This document shows, one piece after another, positions 33,270 to 42,621 of a DNA stretch of 53,374 bases. Numbering within the stretch: the stretch's first letter is position 1; each line of letters starts with the position of its first letter. Both the position numbers and the translations under genes were made by a program. This DNA comes from Bacilli bacterium (GTDB taxonomy: Bacteria; Bacillota_I; Bacilli_A; RF39; UBA660). The DNA lies in NCBI GenBank assembly GCA_028694645.1, contig JAQVKM010000007.1:1-53374 (forward strand), read 5' to 3'. The notes under the pieces are model-generated. The model was not told where the DNA came from. It saw nothing but the letters and a program-made list of their open reading frames with translations, and did no database searches.

Positions 33270-34415
33270 CTATGATAAAAGTGTTTTAGGTATTGTTATA
33301 ATTGGGCGAAGGCCGAAAGAACTAGCTGTTATATCACTACTATAAATGCTTCCATAACTAGTAACATGAGCTGCCGCTGCTCCATGATTAACTGGTGTTG
33401 TTAACCAATACCCAAGAGTACTATTATCGTTTATATTACAACCAAAAATTGTACAGCTAGCTGTATAATCAAATAGCCAACTGTAATTATTTTGATAAGC
33501 TTTAAGATCATCAGGAAATTGAGTTGCCCAATTAGTTGTATCATATTCACTTGTATCTTTTCCTGTACCCAAAAGTATATCTGAACTCCATAAATAATGT
33601 GTTTCATCAAAATTTTGTAAATTTATTATTTCTGCTATATCGGATGCTGTCATAATTCGTGCTTTATAAGTTGAGTAGTCTATCGTATAGTTAACGTCTA
33701 CATTAATTACGCTATAACTATCTGTTCTATTTGGTACTCCTGCCCAAGAATTTGTATCCGATGCAAGTTGTACAAGTAATTCATTTGGTCCACTTTCGTT
33801 TGTTCCAGACGAATTCCAAACGACAGCAGCTGTTGTATTATGATCTAATATTAAATTGACAGTATTGTTTGCCTCACTATCATTAAAAGCATACCACTTC
33901 ATACATCCTGTTTTGGTACCTGTTGTACTTACTGCTTCGTCATATGAACATGTTGTACCATTTACTGGATTAAAATATATTGCTGTTCCATTTGTATATA
34001 TCAAATTAGTTTCATTTGATACATTATCACAATTATCAGATACTGCTTTTGCATAATTACCATTATAATTTATTTCAAAATCATTAATACATAGTGTTGC
34101 ACTTGAAATCTCTCCTTTAGAAGATATATCTACTGTTCCTTTTGTTGGATATGAACCTTTTATATTTACTTTATATGTATTTTTTAAATCCTCAACATTA
34201 TATCTTCCTTCAGTTAAAGCTTCTATGTCTCCACCTATTTCATTAAAAACAGATCTTGTTTCAACTGTTTGAATATAATTATAAGTGCTAGACTCTGCAG
34301 CTGATTTTTTAACTTTAGTTATTATATTCATTATAAGTGGGACAGCTATTAAAACTATTAAAGCTAGTATTACTATTACAGCAAGCAGCTCTATAAGCGT
34401 AAATCCTTTTTTCAT
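33270..34415 (-). CDS. Type IV pilin-like protein with DUF6273-like C-terminal domain
   Basis: A 381-residue prepilin. It starts MKKGFTLIELLAVIVILALI, the class IVa prepilin peptidase site (cleavage after Gly, Glu at +5), followed by one membrane helix. A middle domain ends near a TTCSYDE motif shared with the other pilins here. The C-terminal part (about 150-381) is strand-rich with HYLWSSDIL and YWLTTPV ... FGLRPIITI, a pattern seen in surface proteins with DUF6273-type domains. The gene lies 14 bases after a second pilin gene. Too large for a main pilin, it is likely a tip adhesin or minor pilin. No pilus motor is in the window. Confidence 0.8.
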   Translation of the reverse strand: MKKGFTLIELLAVIVILALIVLIAVPLIMNIITKVKKSAAESSTYNYIQTVETRSVFNEIGGDIEALTEGRYNVEDLKNTYKVNIKGSYPTKGTVDISSKGEISSATLCINDFEINYNGNYAKAVSDNCDNVSNETNLIYTNGTAIYFNPVNGTTCSYDEAVSTTGTKTGCMKWYAFNDSEANNTVNLILDHNTTAAVVWNSSGTNESGPNELLVQLASDTNSWAGVPNRTDSYSVINVDVNYTIDYSTYKARIMTASDIAEIINLQNFDETHYLWSSDILLGTGKDTSEYDTTNWATQFPDDLKAYQNNYSWLFDYTASCTIFGCNINDNSTLGYWLTTPVNHGAAAAHVTSYGSIYSSDITASSFGLRPIITIPKTLLS

Positions 34416-34429
34416 ATTAAAAAACCCTT

Positions 34430-35422
34430 CTAATTATTAATTTTATAAATGGTACATGATGCAGTTTGATTAGAAGAACAAGATTGTGCATAAGCTACAG
34501 ATGTTACAACAGTATTTGATGTTGCAAAACCGAAACATATTCTCGTTCTTTCACTTCCATAACATGTTCCTGTTCCTGTTATATAAGAATTTCCACAGCC
34601 CCAACCGTAATTGCTTATTGTAATCCATCCAGAACCTTTTGGAATAGTTGCAGAACATGTAGCTGTTCTATCACCACTTCCTTCAGCATAATTTCCATTC
34701 ATATAAGTTAATGATCCTAAAAAAGAGCTAACGGGTGATATTGTAATATCTGAATTTAAAATTTTGCCTGCTGTATTTAAAACTTGTGTTGTTGTTGTTG
34801 GAATTATGTTCGTAATTCCATCATATGTTGATATATTACCAGAGATTTTTACTCCATTAACATATGCTGTTTTACCTGCTAATAGATCAGATGCTATGGC
34901 TGTAGCATCGCTAGTATTTAATTGACTGTTTTTAAGATCATTGATTTCTTGTTCATAAGAAGATACCATATCATCATATTTTTTTTGAGATACTGTTCCA
35001 ATGTTATAATACGAAGATGTTTCTTCATCATATGAACATGTCCCTGTAGATATTATCACTTTCCTATCGGAAATGTTTTTTATAACTGAATATTTTTCAT
35101 TATGTATGCATAGTGCTATTTTCCCGTCAGTGAATAAAATTAATGTTCCTGTTCCATCTATATTTCCTTTATAATTTAATTTTTGATTATCTCTAGTACA
35201 TCCATTTTTGTCACAATTAAAAGTAGTATCAACTAACGAATTTTCTAAATTTTGTGAATAATAGATGTTGGCTGCTTCTATTAATCCATATGCACTATCC
35301 TCTAAGGCTCCTTTTTTTGCCTTATCAATTATACCTAATATAAGTGGGACAGCTATTAAAGCTATTAAAGCCAGTATTACTATTACAGCAAGCAGCTCTA
35401 TAAGCGTAAATCCTTTTTTCAT
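34430..35422 (-). CDS. Type IV pilin-like protein
   Basis: A 330-residue prepilin with the standard MKKGFTLIELLAVIV start, membrane helix and a stalk domain containing DGKIALCIHNEKYSVIKN and TGTCSYDE. A coiled-coil segment (about 165-190) and a variable C-terminal domain rich in Ser, Thr and Cys follow. Cysteines (GCGNS, GTCYG, RICFG, SCSSN, ASCT) suggest disulfides. Its first 80 bases are almost the same as those of the next gene, but the C-termini are unrelated. It starts the two-gene unit behind an extended -10 promoter (35453-35461). Likely a minor pilin or tip protein. Confidence 0.8.
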   Translation of the reverse strand: MKKGFTLIELLAVIVILALIALIAVPLILGIIDKAKKGALEDSAYGLIEAANIYYSQNLENSLVDTTFNCDKNGCTRDNQKLNYKGNIDGTGTLILFTDGKIALCIHNEKYSVIKNISDRKVIISTGTCSYDEETSSYYNIGTVSQKKYDDMVSSYEQEINDLKNSQLNTSDATAIASDLLAGKTAYVNGVKISGNISTYDGITNIIPTTTTQVLNTAGKILNSDITISPVSSFLGSLTYMNGNYAEGSGDRTATCSATIPKGSGWITISNYGWGCGNSYITGTGTCYGSERTRICFGFATSNTVVTSVAYAQSCSSNQTASCTIYKINN

Positions 35423-35452
35423 ATATACACTCCCTTATTATATGTTTTTTAT

Positions 35453-35461
35453 ATTATAGCA
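35453..35461 (-). promoter_or_regulatory. Extended -10 promoter of the pilin pair
   Basis: TGCTATAAT on the minus strand, directly after the T-run of the Xer terminator and about 30 bases before the start at 35422. Confidence 0.65.
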
Positions 35462-35487
35462 AAAAACCAAACAATATCATTTGGTTT
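35459..35487 (-). terminator. Terminator of the Xer recombinase gene
   Basis: On the minus strand AAACCAAA and TTTGGTTT pair around an 8-base loop, followed by six T residues that run into the next promoter. Confidence 0.75.
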
Positions 35488-35523
35488 ATTTAATAATCTT
35501 TAAATTTTACACTTGTTTACAAG

Positions 35524-36417
35524 CTATTTAATTGATGCTCGGGGATGTGTTTTATAGTACACATCTTTTATTTTTTCATTTGAAACATGAGTATATATTT
35601 GAGTTGTTGATAAACTTTCATGTCCCAATAATTCCTGCACAATTTTAATATCTGCACCACTATCTAGCATATGAGTAGCAAAAGTATGTCTTAAAGTATG
35701 AGGACTGATATGTTTATCTAAAGCACCTTTTTTTAAAATTGTATCTAATATTTTTCTTATTCCACGATCAGTTAATTCGTTTCCATATCTATTTAATAAT
35801 AAAAAACTATTTTCTTTTTGTAATAATTTTAATCTTGAATTTATTAAATAAGCATTTAATAATTTTTCCATTTTAGTTCCATACAAAACATATCTTTCTT
35901 TATTGCCTTTTCCTGTTATCAATATTCTTCGATCATCAAAATTAATATCATTTATTTTAATTTTAATTATTTCACTAACTCTTATTCCTGTTGAATAAAA
36001 CATCTCTAAGATAAGTGCATCTCTAAGTCCTAAAGTTGTATTAATATCTGGAATACTTAATATTTGTTCTAATTCATCATAATATAAAAACTTTGGTAAT
36101 TTTTTTTCTAGTTTCGGAGTTTTAATCAAATTCATAGGATTTGTTTCTATTTTATGTTTTTTCATTAAATATTTATAAAAACTTTTTAAACTACTAATCA
36201 TACGAGCTATTGATTTATTTGAATATTTTTTTTCATATAAATAAGCTAAATAAGTTCTTATAAATTTATAATCTATTTGTTTTATTTCTGTTGTTTGATT
36301 AATTGATAAATATCTTTTAAAAACATTAAAATCCTTATTATAGCTAGATATAGTATTTAAAGAATAATTTCTTTCTTTTTCTAGATAAATCAAAAAGTCA
36401 TTTATTAATCCTATCAT
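35524..36417 (-). CDS. Tyrosine recombinase XerC/XerD
   Basis: A 297-residue recombinase that would resolve chromosome dimers at dif sites. The N-terminal SAM-like core-binding domain is followed by a catalytic domain with all six active residues: Arg in TGIRVSE, Lys in GKGNKER, His-Arg in HTLRHT, His in LGHES and Tyr in TQIYTHV. Length and the KTHPRA end are normal for the Xer family. The start at 36417 is used because the upstream ATG (36435) lies inside the -10 promoter. It sits in chromosomal context and is probably the housekeeping enzyme, although XerC and XerD cannot be told apart here. Confidence 0.9.
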   Translation of the reverse strand: MIGLINDFLIYLEKERNYSLNTISSYNKDFNVFKRYLSINQTTEIKQIDYKFIRTYLAYLYEKKYSNKSIARMISSLKSFYKYLMKKHKIETNPMNLIKTPKLEKKLPKFLYYDELEQILSIPDINTTLGLRDALILEMFYSTGIRVSEIIKIKINDINFDDRRILITGKGNKERYVLYGTKMEKLLNAYLINSRLKLLQKENSFLLLNRYGNELTDRGIRKILDTILKKGALDKHISPHTLRHTFATHMLDSGADIKIVQELLGHESLSTTQIYTHVSNEKIKDVYYKTHPRASIK

Positions 36418-36434
36418 ATTATCACCATATATCA

Positions 36435-36443
36435 ATTATATCA
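36435..36443 (-). promoter_or_regulatory. Extended -10 promoter of the Xer gene
   Basis: TGATATAAT on the minus strand, only about 18 bases before the start at 36417 and directly after the DEAD-box terminator. It rules out the earlier ATG. Confidence 0.65.
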
Positions 36444-36447
36444 TAAA

Positions 36448-36472
36448 AACAAAAAAACCACTAAAGTGGTTT
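36448..36472 (-). terminator. Terminator of the DEAD-box helicase gene
   Basis: On the minus strand AAACCAC-TTTA-GTGGTTT is followed by T residues (seven, then G, then more), just after the helicase stop codon. Confidence 0.8.
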
Positions 36473-36476
36473 ATTC

Positions 36477-38060
36477 TTATCTTTGTCTTTTAGCTCTTTC
36501 AATTCTTATAATTCTATTATTAAATTTTTTGTTTTGAATTTTTTTAGCAAATTCATCTAATACTTTTTCATCCACATCAATAAATGTAAAAGTAGATAAT
36601 ACTTCTATGTTTTTAAAACAATCTTTATTAATTCCTGTTTCTGCTTTTAAAAAGTCAAGTAAAGAACCTTTTTTTAGTCTATCTTTAGTTCCTATAGTTA
36701 TAAAAACTCTAACGTATCCACTTTTAACGTTTCTTACATGATCTTCTTTAACATCTAAATTTTGTTCTAAATTTGAACCTATTTCTTTATCAACAAACAT
36801 TTTTAATAAAGAACAAGATAAACTAAGTAGATCTCCTTTGTTTAAATCTCTAACATATTCCATTGCTTCTTCTTTTTCTTCATTAGATATTTCTAAAGCA
36901 GTTTTTAATATATTTTCATATTTAATTTTAATAATTTCTTCTTTAGTTGGTAATTCTTGTTTATTTATTTTACATGATGCAAATTTTTCAATTCCTTGTA
37001 AAAATTTTAAATCTCTATTATTTACTAAATTGATAGCTTCTCCAACATTACCTGCTCTACCTGTTCTACCTATTCTATGTATATATGATTCATAATCTTG
37101 AGGTAATTTGTAATTAATAACACATTCAATATTATCAACATGTATTCCTCTAGCTGCAACATCTGTAGCTATTAAAACTTTAAATGAATTCTTTTTGAAT
37201 CTATCTAAAGCTTTTATTCTCATATCTTGAGTTATATCGCCATGCATAGCTTCAGCTTTATAACCTTTTAATGATAAATTAGTTAATAATTCATCACATT
37301 CTCTTTTGGTAGCACAAAAGATAATTGTTCTTTTTGAATTTTTTAAATCTAATACTCTACATAATGCTTCTAATCTTGTTTTTTCATTTACAATATAATA
37401 ATATTGTTCAACATTATTTGATGTTTTGCTTTCCGATTTTATTAAAATGTGTTCATAATCTTTTTTCATATATTTAGTAGCTAAAAGTTTTATTTCTCTT
37501 GGCATCGTTGCTGATAACATTAGCACTTGTTTTTCTTCATTAGTTTTTTTGAAAATATCTTCAATATCTTCTAAAAACCCCATATTTAACATTTCATCCG
37601 CTTCATCTAATACAAAAAATTCTAAATTATCTAATAATAATTTTTTTCTTTTGATTAAATCCATTATTCTTCCTGGTGTTCCTACTACTATATCTACACC
37701 TCTTCTTAAGGCATCGATTTGTTTTTCAATACTAGAACCTCCATATATAGCTAAAACATCAAAGTTTGAATCTTTGTTTAAGCTTTCAAATTCTTCACAA
37801 ACTTGAATAGCTAATTCTCTAGTTGGTGTTAATATTATAGCTTTTGTTACATTAGTTGTTACATCTATTTTAGATAAAATACTAGCTGCAAAAGCTAATG
37901 TTTTCCCTGTTCCCGTTTGTGCTTGTCCTATAATATCTTTTCCGCTTAATATAAGAGGTATCATTTGTTCTTGTATTTCACTTGGTTTTTCAAAGTTTAA
38001 AGCTTCAATTGACTTTAATACTTTATTATTTAATCCTAAATTCTTAAATTCCATATTCAT
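36477..38060 (-). CDS. DEAD-box RNA helicase with DbpA-type RNA-binding domain
   Basis: A 527-residue ATP-dependent RNA helicase. Motif I AQTGTGKT (near 46-53), DEAD (near 152), SAT (near 183) and HRIGRTGRAG (near 325-334) are complete. The C-terminal part (about 450-520) has a small RRM-like domain, VRVFITIGTKDRLKKG, as in DbpA, CsdA and CshA. Such proteins help ribosome assembly and RNA turnover, often in the cold. Two ATGs lie behind GGGAGA; the second (38054) has the better spacing. Terminators follow on both sides, so it is probably monocistronic. Confidence 0.93.
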   Translation of the reverse strand: MNMEFKNLGLNNKVLKSIEALNFEKPSEIQEQMIPLILSGKDIIGQAQTGTGKTLAFAASILSKIDVTTNVTKAIILTPTRELAIQVCEEFESLNKDSNFDVLAIYGGSSIEKQIDALRRGVDIVVGTPGRIMDLIKRKKLLLDNLEFFVLDEADEMLNMGFLEDIEDIFKKTNEEKQVLMLSATMPREIKLLATKYMKKDYEHILIKSESKTSNNVEQYYYIVNEKTRLEALCRVLDLKNSKRTIIFCATKRECDELLTNLSLKGYKAEAMHGDITQDMRIKALDRFKKNSFKVLIATDVAARGIHVDNIECVINYKLPQDYESYIHRIGRTGRAGNVGEAINLVNNRDLKFLQGIEKFASCKINKQELPTKEEIIKIKYENILKTALEISNEEKEEAMEYVRDLNKGDLLSLSCSLLKMFVDKEIGSNLEQNLDVKEDHVRNVKSGYVRVFITIGTKDRLKKGSLLDFLKAETGINKDCFKNIEVLSTFTFIDVDEKVLDEFAKKIQNKKFNNRIIRIERAKRQR

Positions 38061-38115
38061 TTTCTCCCAACTTGTCCATTTTACTATATAAATTGAAAAT
38101 AAGCAAATGTTTTAT

Positions 38116-38142
38116 AAAAAAAATATCTTTTTATGGATATTT
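38116..38142 (-). terminator. Terminator of the rlmN-rpe operon
   Basis: On the minus strand AAATATC and GATATTT pair around an 8-base loop and are followed by a run of T, directly after the stop of the small lipoprotein. Confidence 0.7.
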
Positions 38143-38529
38143 TTATTCATAGCTAAATTCTAATTGATAAGATTTACTTAAATCAATATCAGAATAAACA
38201 TTTACAAGTGTTGACTTTTTTGTATTTAGTTTTATATCAACAATACTTTCTAATTTAACTATTTCGGTATTATTTTCATTTTTGACTGATATATATATTT
38301 TTTTTATTTTCTTTTCATAATTTAAAGTGTTTTGTATTTCAAAAGTTATTGTTGAAACGTTATTTTGATACATAATAGATTGATTACTAAAAATGATTCC
38401 ATCGACATTTTGAGTTATTTTTATTGATTCATTGATATTAGAAATAATATTATCATTTTCTTCTTTTATTTTATCATTACATCCTGTTAATAATGATAAA
38501 ATTAATGTGATAATTAAAATTTTTTTCAT
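38143..38529 (-). CDS. Small lipoprotein of the rpe-prkC operon
   Basis: A 128-residue protein with a lipoprotein signal (LLTGC, Cys 17) and a strand-rich domain of the FxxxG-free Ig-like type (TITFEIQNTLNYEKKIKKIYISV). It touches the stop of rpe and is the last gene of the operon. I do not recognise the family. It would sit on the outer face of the membrane. Confidence 0.65.
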   Translation of the reverse strand: MKKILIITLILSLLTGCNDKIKEENDNIISNINESIKITQNVDGIIFSNQSIMYQNNVSTITFEIQNTLNYEKKIKKIYISVKNENNTEIVKLESIVDIKLNTKKSTLVNVYSDIDLSKSYQLEFSYE

Positions 38530-39155
38530 TACGTATTTCCTTTCAATAAAGCAATTTGTTTATCAAAATCTATTTCATTAGTAATAAATGTCCCAGCAAC
38601 TAATATATCAACTTCATTTTTTAGTTTGGCACTTATTTTCTCATTTATACCACCATCTACTTCAATAACAAAATTATATTTTTTATTTTTTCTTATCTCA
38701 TTTAATTGTTCTATTTTTTCAAAAGAAGATTCAATAAATTTTTGTCCACCATAGCCTGGTTCAACACTCATAATTAATACCAAGTCTATTTTATCTAAAT
38801 ATGGAATTATTTCTTTTATTTTAGTATTTGGTTTTATAGATAATCCTATTTTAATATTTTTATTTTTAATATAATTAATAACATTATTTTTATTTTCATT
38901 TATTTCATAATGAAATGTTATATATATTGGATTTAATTTGCTATATATATCTATATATTTATATACATCTTCTACCATTAGGTGTACATCTAATAATTTA
39001 GTCATATTTGTAATGTTAGAAAAATCACTATAATTAGGAACAAATATATTGTCCATAATATCTAAATGAATATAATCTGTATTAGATTTATTTAATTTTT
39101 CTATTTTTTCATTCAAATTATCTTTTATTGATAATATAGATGTTGATATTAGCAT
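38529..39155 (-). CDS. rpe: Ribulose-phosphate 3-epimerase
   Basis: A 208-residue TIM-barrel enzyme interconverting ribulose 5-phosphate and xylulose 5-phosphate in the pentose phosphate pathway. Visible motifs are HLDIMDN (metal-binding His and catalytic Asp), DVHLMVED, SVEPGYGGQKF and EVDGGIN. The order rsgA-rpe is the usual one in Firmicutes. The start lies 4 bases after the rsgA stop. Confidence 0.93.
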   Translation of the reverse strand: MLISTSILSIKDNLNEKIEKLNKSNTDYIHLDIMDNIFVPNYSDFSNITNMTKLLDVHLMVEDVYKYIDIYSKLNPIYITFHYEINENKNNVINYIKNKNIKIGLSIKPNTKIKEIIPYLDKIDLVLIMSVEPGYGGQKFIESSFEKIEQLNEIRKNKKYNFVIEVDGGINEKISAKLKNEVDILVAGTFITNEIDFDKQIALLKGNT

Positions 39156-39159
39156 TTTA

Positions 39160-39993
39160 TCACTTCTTTTCTATAAAACTTATATAATTTTCATATCTGC
39201 TTTTAATAATAATATTTTCATTAACTTTATTTTTTATGGCACATTCGGTTTCTTTATGATGCATACAGTCTTTGTATTTGCATAATTCTCTATATTCATT
39301 AAATTCAATAAAATTATCTCTAATATCACTGAGTTTCATATCATAAAAATCTAAACTTGAAAACCCTGGTGTGTCAGCTACTAATCCATCAAAGATAGGT
39401 ATTAATTCAACATGTCTTGTTGTATGTTTACCTCTACCTAATGCATAAGATATTTGATCAGTTTTAATATTTAAATTAATATCTAATTTGTTTAACAAAG
39501 TACTTTTTCCAGCTCCACTTTGTCCTGTAAAAACACTAATTTTATTTTTAAATGTTTCTTTTATTTTATCAAGTTCTGTATTTTCAAATACTGTATAACC
39601 GATTTTTTTATAATAATTAATATAATTATTTATGTTTTCTAATTCATCTTGTTTTAACAAATCTAATTTAGTAAAACATATTATTGGTTTAATATTATTA
39701 AATTCTATTATTACAAGTAGTTTATCAAGTAAATGTGTAGAAAAGTCTGGATCTTTAACACTAGCTATTATAAAAGCTTGATCAATATTACTAACTGGTG
39801 GTCTTATAAGACTATTTTTTCTTGGCTTTATTTCTAAAATATATTTATTTTGTTCATCAAATATAACATTATCACCAACTAATGGTGTAATGTTCATATT
39901 TCTAAATTTTCCTCTACTTTTGCATACATATTGTTTGTTTTCAGATAAAACAGAATAATCATTACTAATTAATTTAATTATTTTTCCTTCCAT
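39160..39993 (-). CDS. rsgA: Ribosome small-subunit GTPase RsgA
   Basis: A 277-residue circularly permuted GTPase that checks late 30S maturation. An N-terminal OB fold is followed by G4 (FTKLDL), then G1 (GQSGAGKST), G3 (DTPGF), and a C-terminal zinc finger (CKYKDCMHHKETEC). ATG 39993 lies just after the prkC stop, with coupling, while the in-frame GTG nine bases earlier overlaps prkC. Same order as in other Firmicutes. Confidence 0.94.
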   Translation of the reverse strand: MEGKIIKLISNDYSVLSENKQYVCKSRGKFRNMNITPLVGDNVIFDEQNKYILEIKPRKNSLIRPPVSNIDQAFIIASVKDPDFSTHLLDKLLVIIEFNNIKPIICFTKLDLLKQDELENINNYINYYKKIGYTVFENTELDKIKETFKNKISVFTGQSGAGKSTLLNKLDINLNIKTDQISYALGRGKHTTRHVELIPIFDGLVADTPGFSSLDFYDMKLSDIRDNFIEFNEYRELCKYKDCMHHKETECAIKNKVNENIIIKSRYENYISFIEKK

Positions 39994-39994
39994 A

Positions 39995-41890
39995 TTAATC
40001 ACTTACTACAGGTTCTACTCCTTTTGAAACAGTAAGAGATATTGTTGAACCTTTTGTTTGTTGACTTCCAATTGAAGGAGATGTACTTATAACATAACCA
40101 CTTGAAATAGCTGCACTATATTCATAATTAACCGTTCCACTTACTACAAATCCTAAACTTTCTAAAGCGCTTGTTGCAGCAGATAAAGTTTTGCCCTTAA
40201 CATCTGGAACTGTAATTTTTTCTGTTGCTTTAGCTACATAAACTGTTAATGATGCTCCACTTACTACTTTTTTACCTGTTGTTTGACTTTGATAATAAAC
40301 GGTTCCTGCTGTAACTGCATCATTTGTTTTTTCAGTTATTGTACAAACTAATTTATTTTCATCACAGAATGTTTGAACTTGATCTTTAGTATATGCTTCA
40401 TTAACAAAATCTGGATATGTTACAACAACACGAGCTACTGTGAATTTAATTGTATCTCCTTTTGCAAATGTTTCACCAGTTTTTAAATCTTGTGACAAAA
40501 TAATGTTATCTGTTATTCCATCATCTTTATTATAGTCAGTATATGTTTCTGAAACTAATATTCCTAATTCTTCTAACGCTTCTTTTACAATATCGAAATC
40601 TTTATTTGTATAATCTTCAATTTCCATATTTTCAGAACCTTTAGAAATAATTAGTGTTATCTTAGTATTTTTAGCTACTGTTCTTCCTGATTTTGGAGTT
40701 GTGCTTATAATACTTCCTTTATCAATTTTATCATCATATTTTTCTGTATTTGAATCTGCTATTTGTAATCCTGCTTTTTCTAAAGTTGAAATTGCTTTTT
40801 CTTCTGTATAGCCAGTAACATCTGGAACTATCACTTTATTACTATTAGCTATTTTAGGATAAATTAATATTAAAAAAATCATAGCCATTACAATAAAGGC
40901 TGCTATTGAACTAATAATTATTAAAACTTTATTCATTTTTTTATCTTTTTTCACTTCTGTATTATCTGTTGATAATTCTTTATTTTTTTTACTACGACTC
41001 ATTTTCTTAGAATTTTCTTCATCAAATTCTGGAAATTGATATGATGTTCTTTTTTCATTATGTCTTGAAGGATCTAAACAAGTTCTTAGATCTTCTTGCA
41101 TTTCTCTTACGTTTTCATATCTATTTTTAGGGTTTTTAGCACATGCTTTTAAAATTATATTTTCAACACTTTGTGGTATTTCAGGATTTATTTCACAAAC
41201 ACTAGGTATTTCTTCTCTCATATGTTTGATAGCTATTTCAACTGCATTATCTCCTTTAAATGGTAATTTACCTACTAATAATTCATACATTAATATTCCT
41301 AAAGAATAAATATCACTTTTTATTGTAGCTTTATTTCCATTAGCTTGTTCTGGAGGTAAATAATGAACTGATCCCATTACTGAGTTTGTTTGTGTTAATT
41401 CATTATTATTCATTGCCATAGCTATTCCAAAATCAGTTATTTTAACTCTGCCATCATCAAGAATTAAAACATTTTGTGGTTTTATATCTCTATGTATAAT
41501 ATAACTATCATGAGCGCATGATAAACCAGATGTTAATTGAATCATTATATCTAAAACTTCTGATAAAGTTAAACTTCCTCTTCTTTTAATTAAACTTTTT
41601 AATGTTATTCCCTCTATATATTCCATAACAATAAAATATCTGCCATCATCTTCTCCAACATCATACATCTCAACTATATTTGGATGTGAAAGTGATGAAG
41701 CTGAAATAGCTTCTCTTTGAAATCTTCTAACGAATTTTTCATCTCCAGCTAAATCTCCTCTTAATATTTTTACAGCAACATTTCTATCTAAGATAGTATC
41801 ATGAGCTAAATAAACATTAGCCATTCCACCTTCACCAATTGTTCTTATAATTTGATAACGATCATTAATTTTTTGTCCTTTAATTATCAT
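39995..41890 (-). CDS. prkC: PASTA-domain serine/threonine kinase
   Basis: A 631-residue membrane kinase. The cytoplasmic kinase domain has GEGGMANVYLA, VAVKIL, HRDIKPQN (catalytic loop) and DFG, and ends near 275. A basic linker and a membrane helix (about 325-347) follow, then four extracellular PASTA repeats (from IVPDVTGYTEEKA to SLTVSKG), which bind muropeptides. It regulates cell wall growth, germination or dormancy in Firmicutes. ATGA overlap with the upstream phosphatase gene shows coupling. The PASTA units are intact; the second and third are more divergent. Confidence 0.96.
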   Translation of the reverse strand: MIIKGQKINDRYQIIRTIGEGGMANVYLAHDTILDRNVAVKILRGDLAGDEKFVRRFQREAISASSLSHPNIVEMYDVGEDDGRYFIVMEYIEGITLKSLIKRRGSLTLSEVLDIMIQLTSGLSCAHDSYIIHRDIKPQNVLILDDGRVKITDFGIAMAMNNNELTQTNSVMGSVHYLPPEQANGNKATIKSDIYSLGILMYELLVGKLPFKGDNAVEIAIKHMREEIPSVCEINPEIPQSVENIILKACAKNPKNRYENVREMQEDLRTCLDPSRHNEKRTSYQFPEFDEENSKKMSRSKKNKELSTDNTEVKKDKKMNKVLIIISSIAAFIVMAMIFLILIYPKIANSNKVIVPDVTGYTEEKAISTLEKAGLQIADSNTEKYDDKIDKGSIISTTPKSGRTVAKNTKITLIISKGSENMEIEDYTNKDFDIVKEALEELGILVSETYTDYNKDDGITDNIILSQDLKTGETFAKGDTIKFTVARVVVTYPDFVNEAYTKDQVQTFCDENKLVCTITEKTNDAVTAGTVYYQSQTTGKKVVSGASLTVYVAKATEKITVPDVKGKTLSAATSALESLGFVVSGTVNYEYSAAISSGYVISTSPSIGSQQTKGSTISLTVSKGVEPVVSD

Positions 41891-42621
41891 TTCACACCGC
41901 CTTTATCTAAATACGCTACTGAAATATTATCATTTCCACCACGATTATTACATTTGAATATTAATTTTTGAAGCTTTTCTTCTATTGATAAATCATCATT
42001 TATAACTTTTTCAATTTGATCATTATCAAGCATATTTGTTAATCCATCACTACATAATAATATTCCATCTACTGACGTTTCTACATCAAAAATATCCATT
42101 TCAACATTTGTTATAGCTCCTAATGCTTTCATTAAAACATTTTTTTTAGGATGATCTTTTGCTTCTTCTTCTGTTAATTCACCAGATTTTACTAATAAAT
42201 TAACTAAAGTATGATCTGTTGTAATTTTATGGATTTTTTCTTTTTTAAAGACAAATCCAGATGAATCACCAATATTTCCTATAAGTAAAAATGATGGTGT
42301 AATAACTGCAGTTACTAACGTTGTTCCCATACCTGTACTTTCTGGATGTTCACTTGTATATTTATAAATTAAAACGTTTATTTCACTAACTGTTTCTTGT
42401 AACCAATTAATAGCATCTTCTTTATTTCCTACTGATGATAATTCTTTAAATCTTTTTCCAATATGAGATATAGCTAATGAAGAAGCAATTTCTCCAGCAT
42501 TATGTCCTCCCATTCCATCAGCAACGGCCATTAATATTTCTTTGTTTTGATTTTCAACTATTACAACACTGTCTTCATTATGATCTCTAACTTTTCCAGT
42601 ATCAGTTAAATAATAATACAT
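41887..42621 (-). CDS. prpC: PP2C-family protein phosphatase, partner of PrkC
   Basis: A 244-residue metal-dependent phosphatase. VADGMGGHNAGEIAS, GNIGDSSGFV, DHTLVN and LCSDGLTNM are the PP2C motifs with the metal-binding Asp residues. It dephosphorylates PrkC and its targets. Its start overlaps the rlmN stop by one base and its end overlaps prkC by four, so all three are co-translated. Confidence 0.95.
   Translation of the reverse strand: MYYYLTDTGKVRDHNEDSVVIVENQNKEILMAVADGMGGHNAGEIASSLAISHIGKRFKELSSVGNKEDAINWLQETVSEINVLIYKYTSEHPESTGMGTTLVTAVITPSFLLIGNIGDSSGFVFKKEKIHKITTDHTLVNLLVKSGELTEEEAKDHPKKNVLMKALGAITNVEMDIFDVETSVDGILLCSDGLTNMLDNDQIEKVINDDLSIEEKLQKLIFKCNNRGGNDNISVAYLDKGGVK

Noticed and set aside
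35524-36417. Xer recombinase as the integrase of the conjugative element
   Set aside because: It lies in chromosomal context beyond ppdK and pilin genes, and its size and motifs fit housekeeping XerC/XerD.
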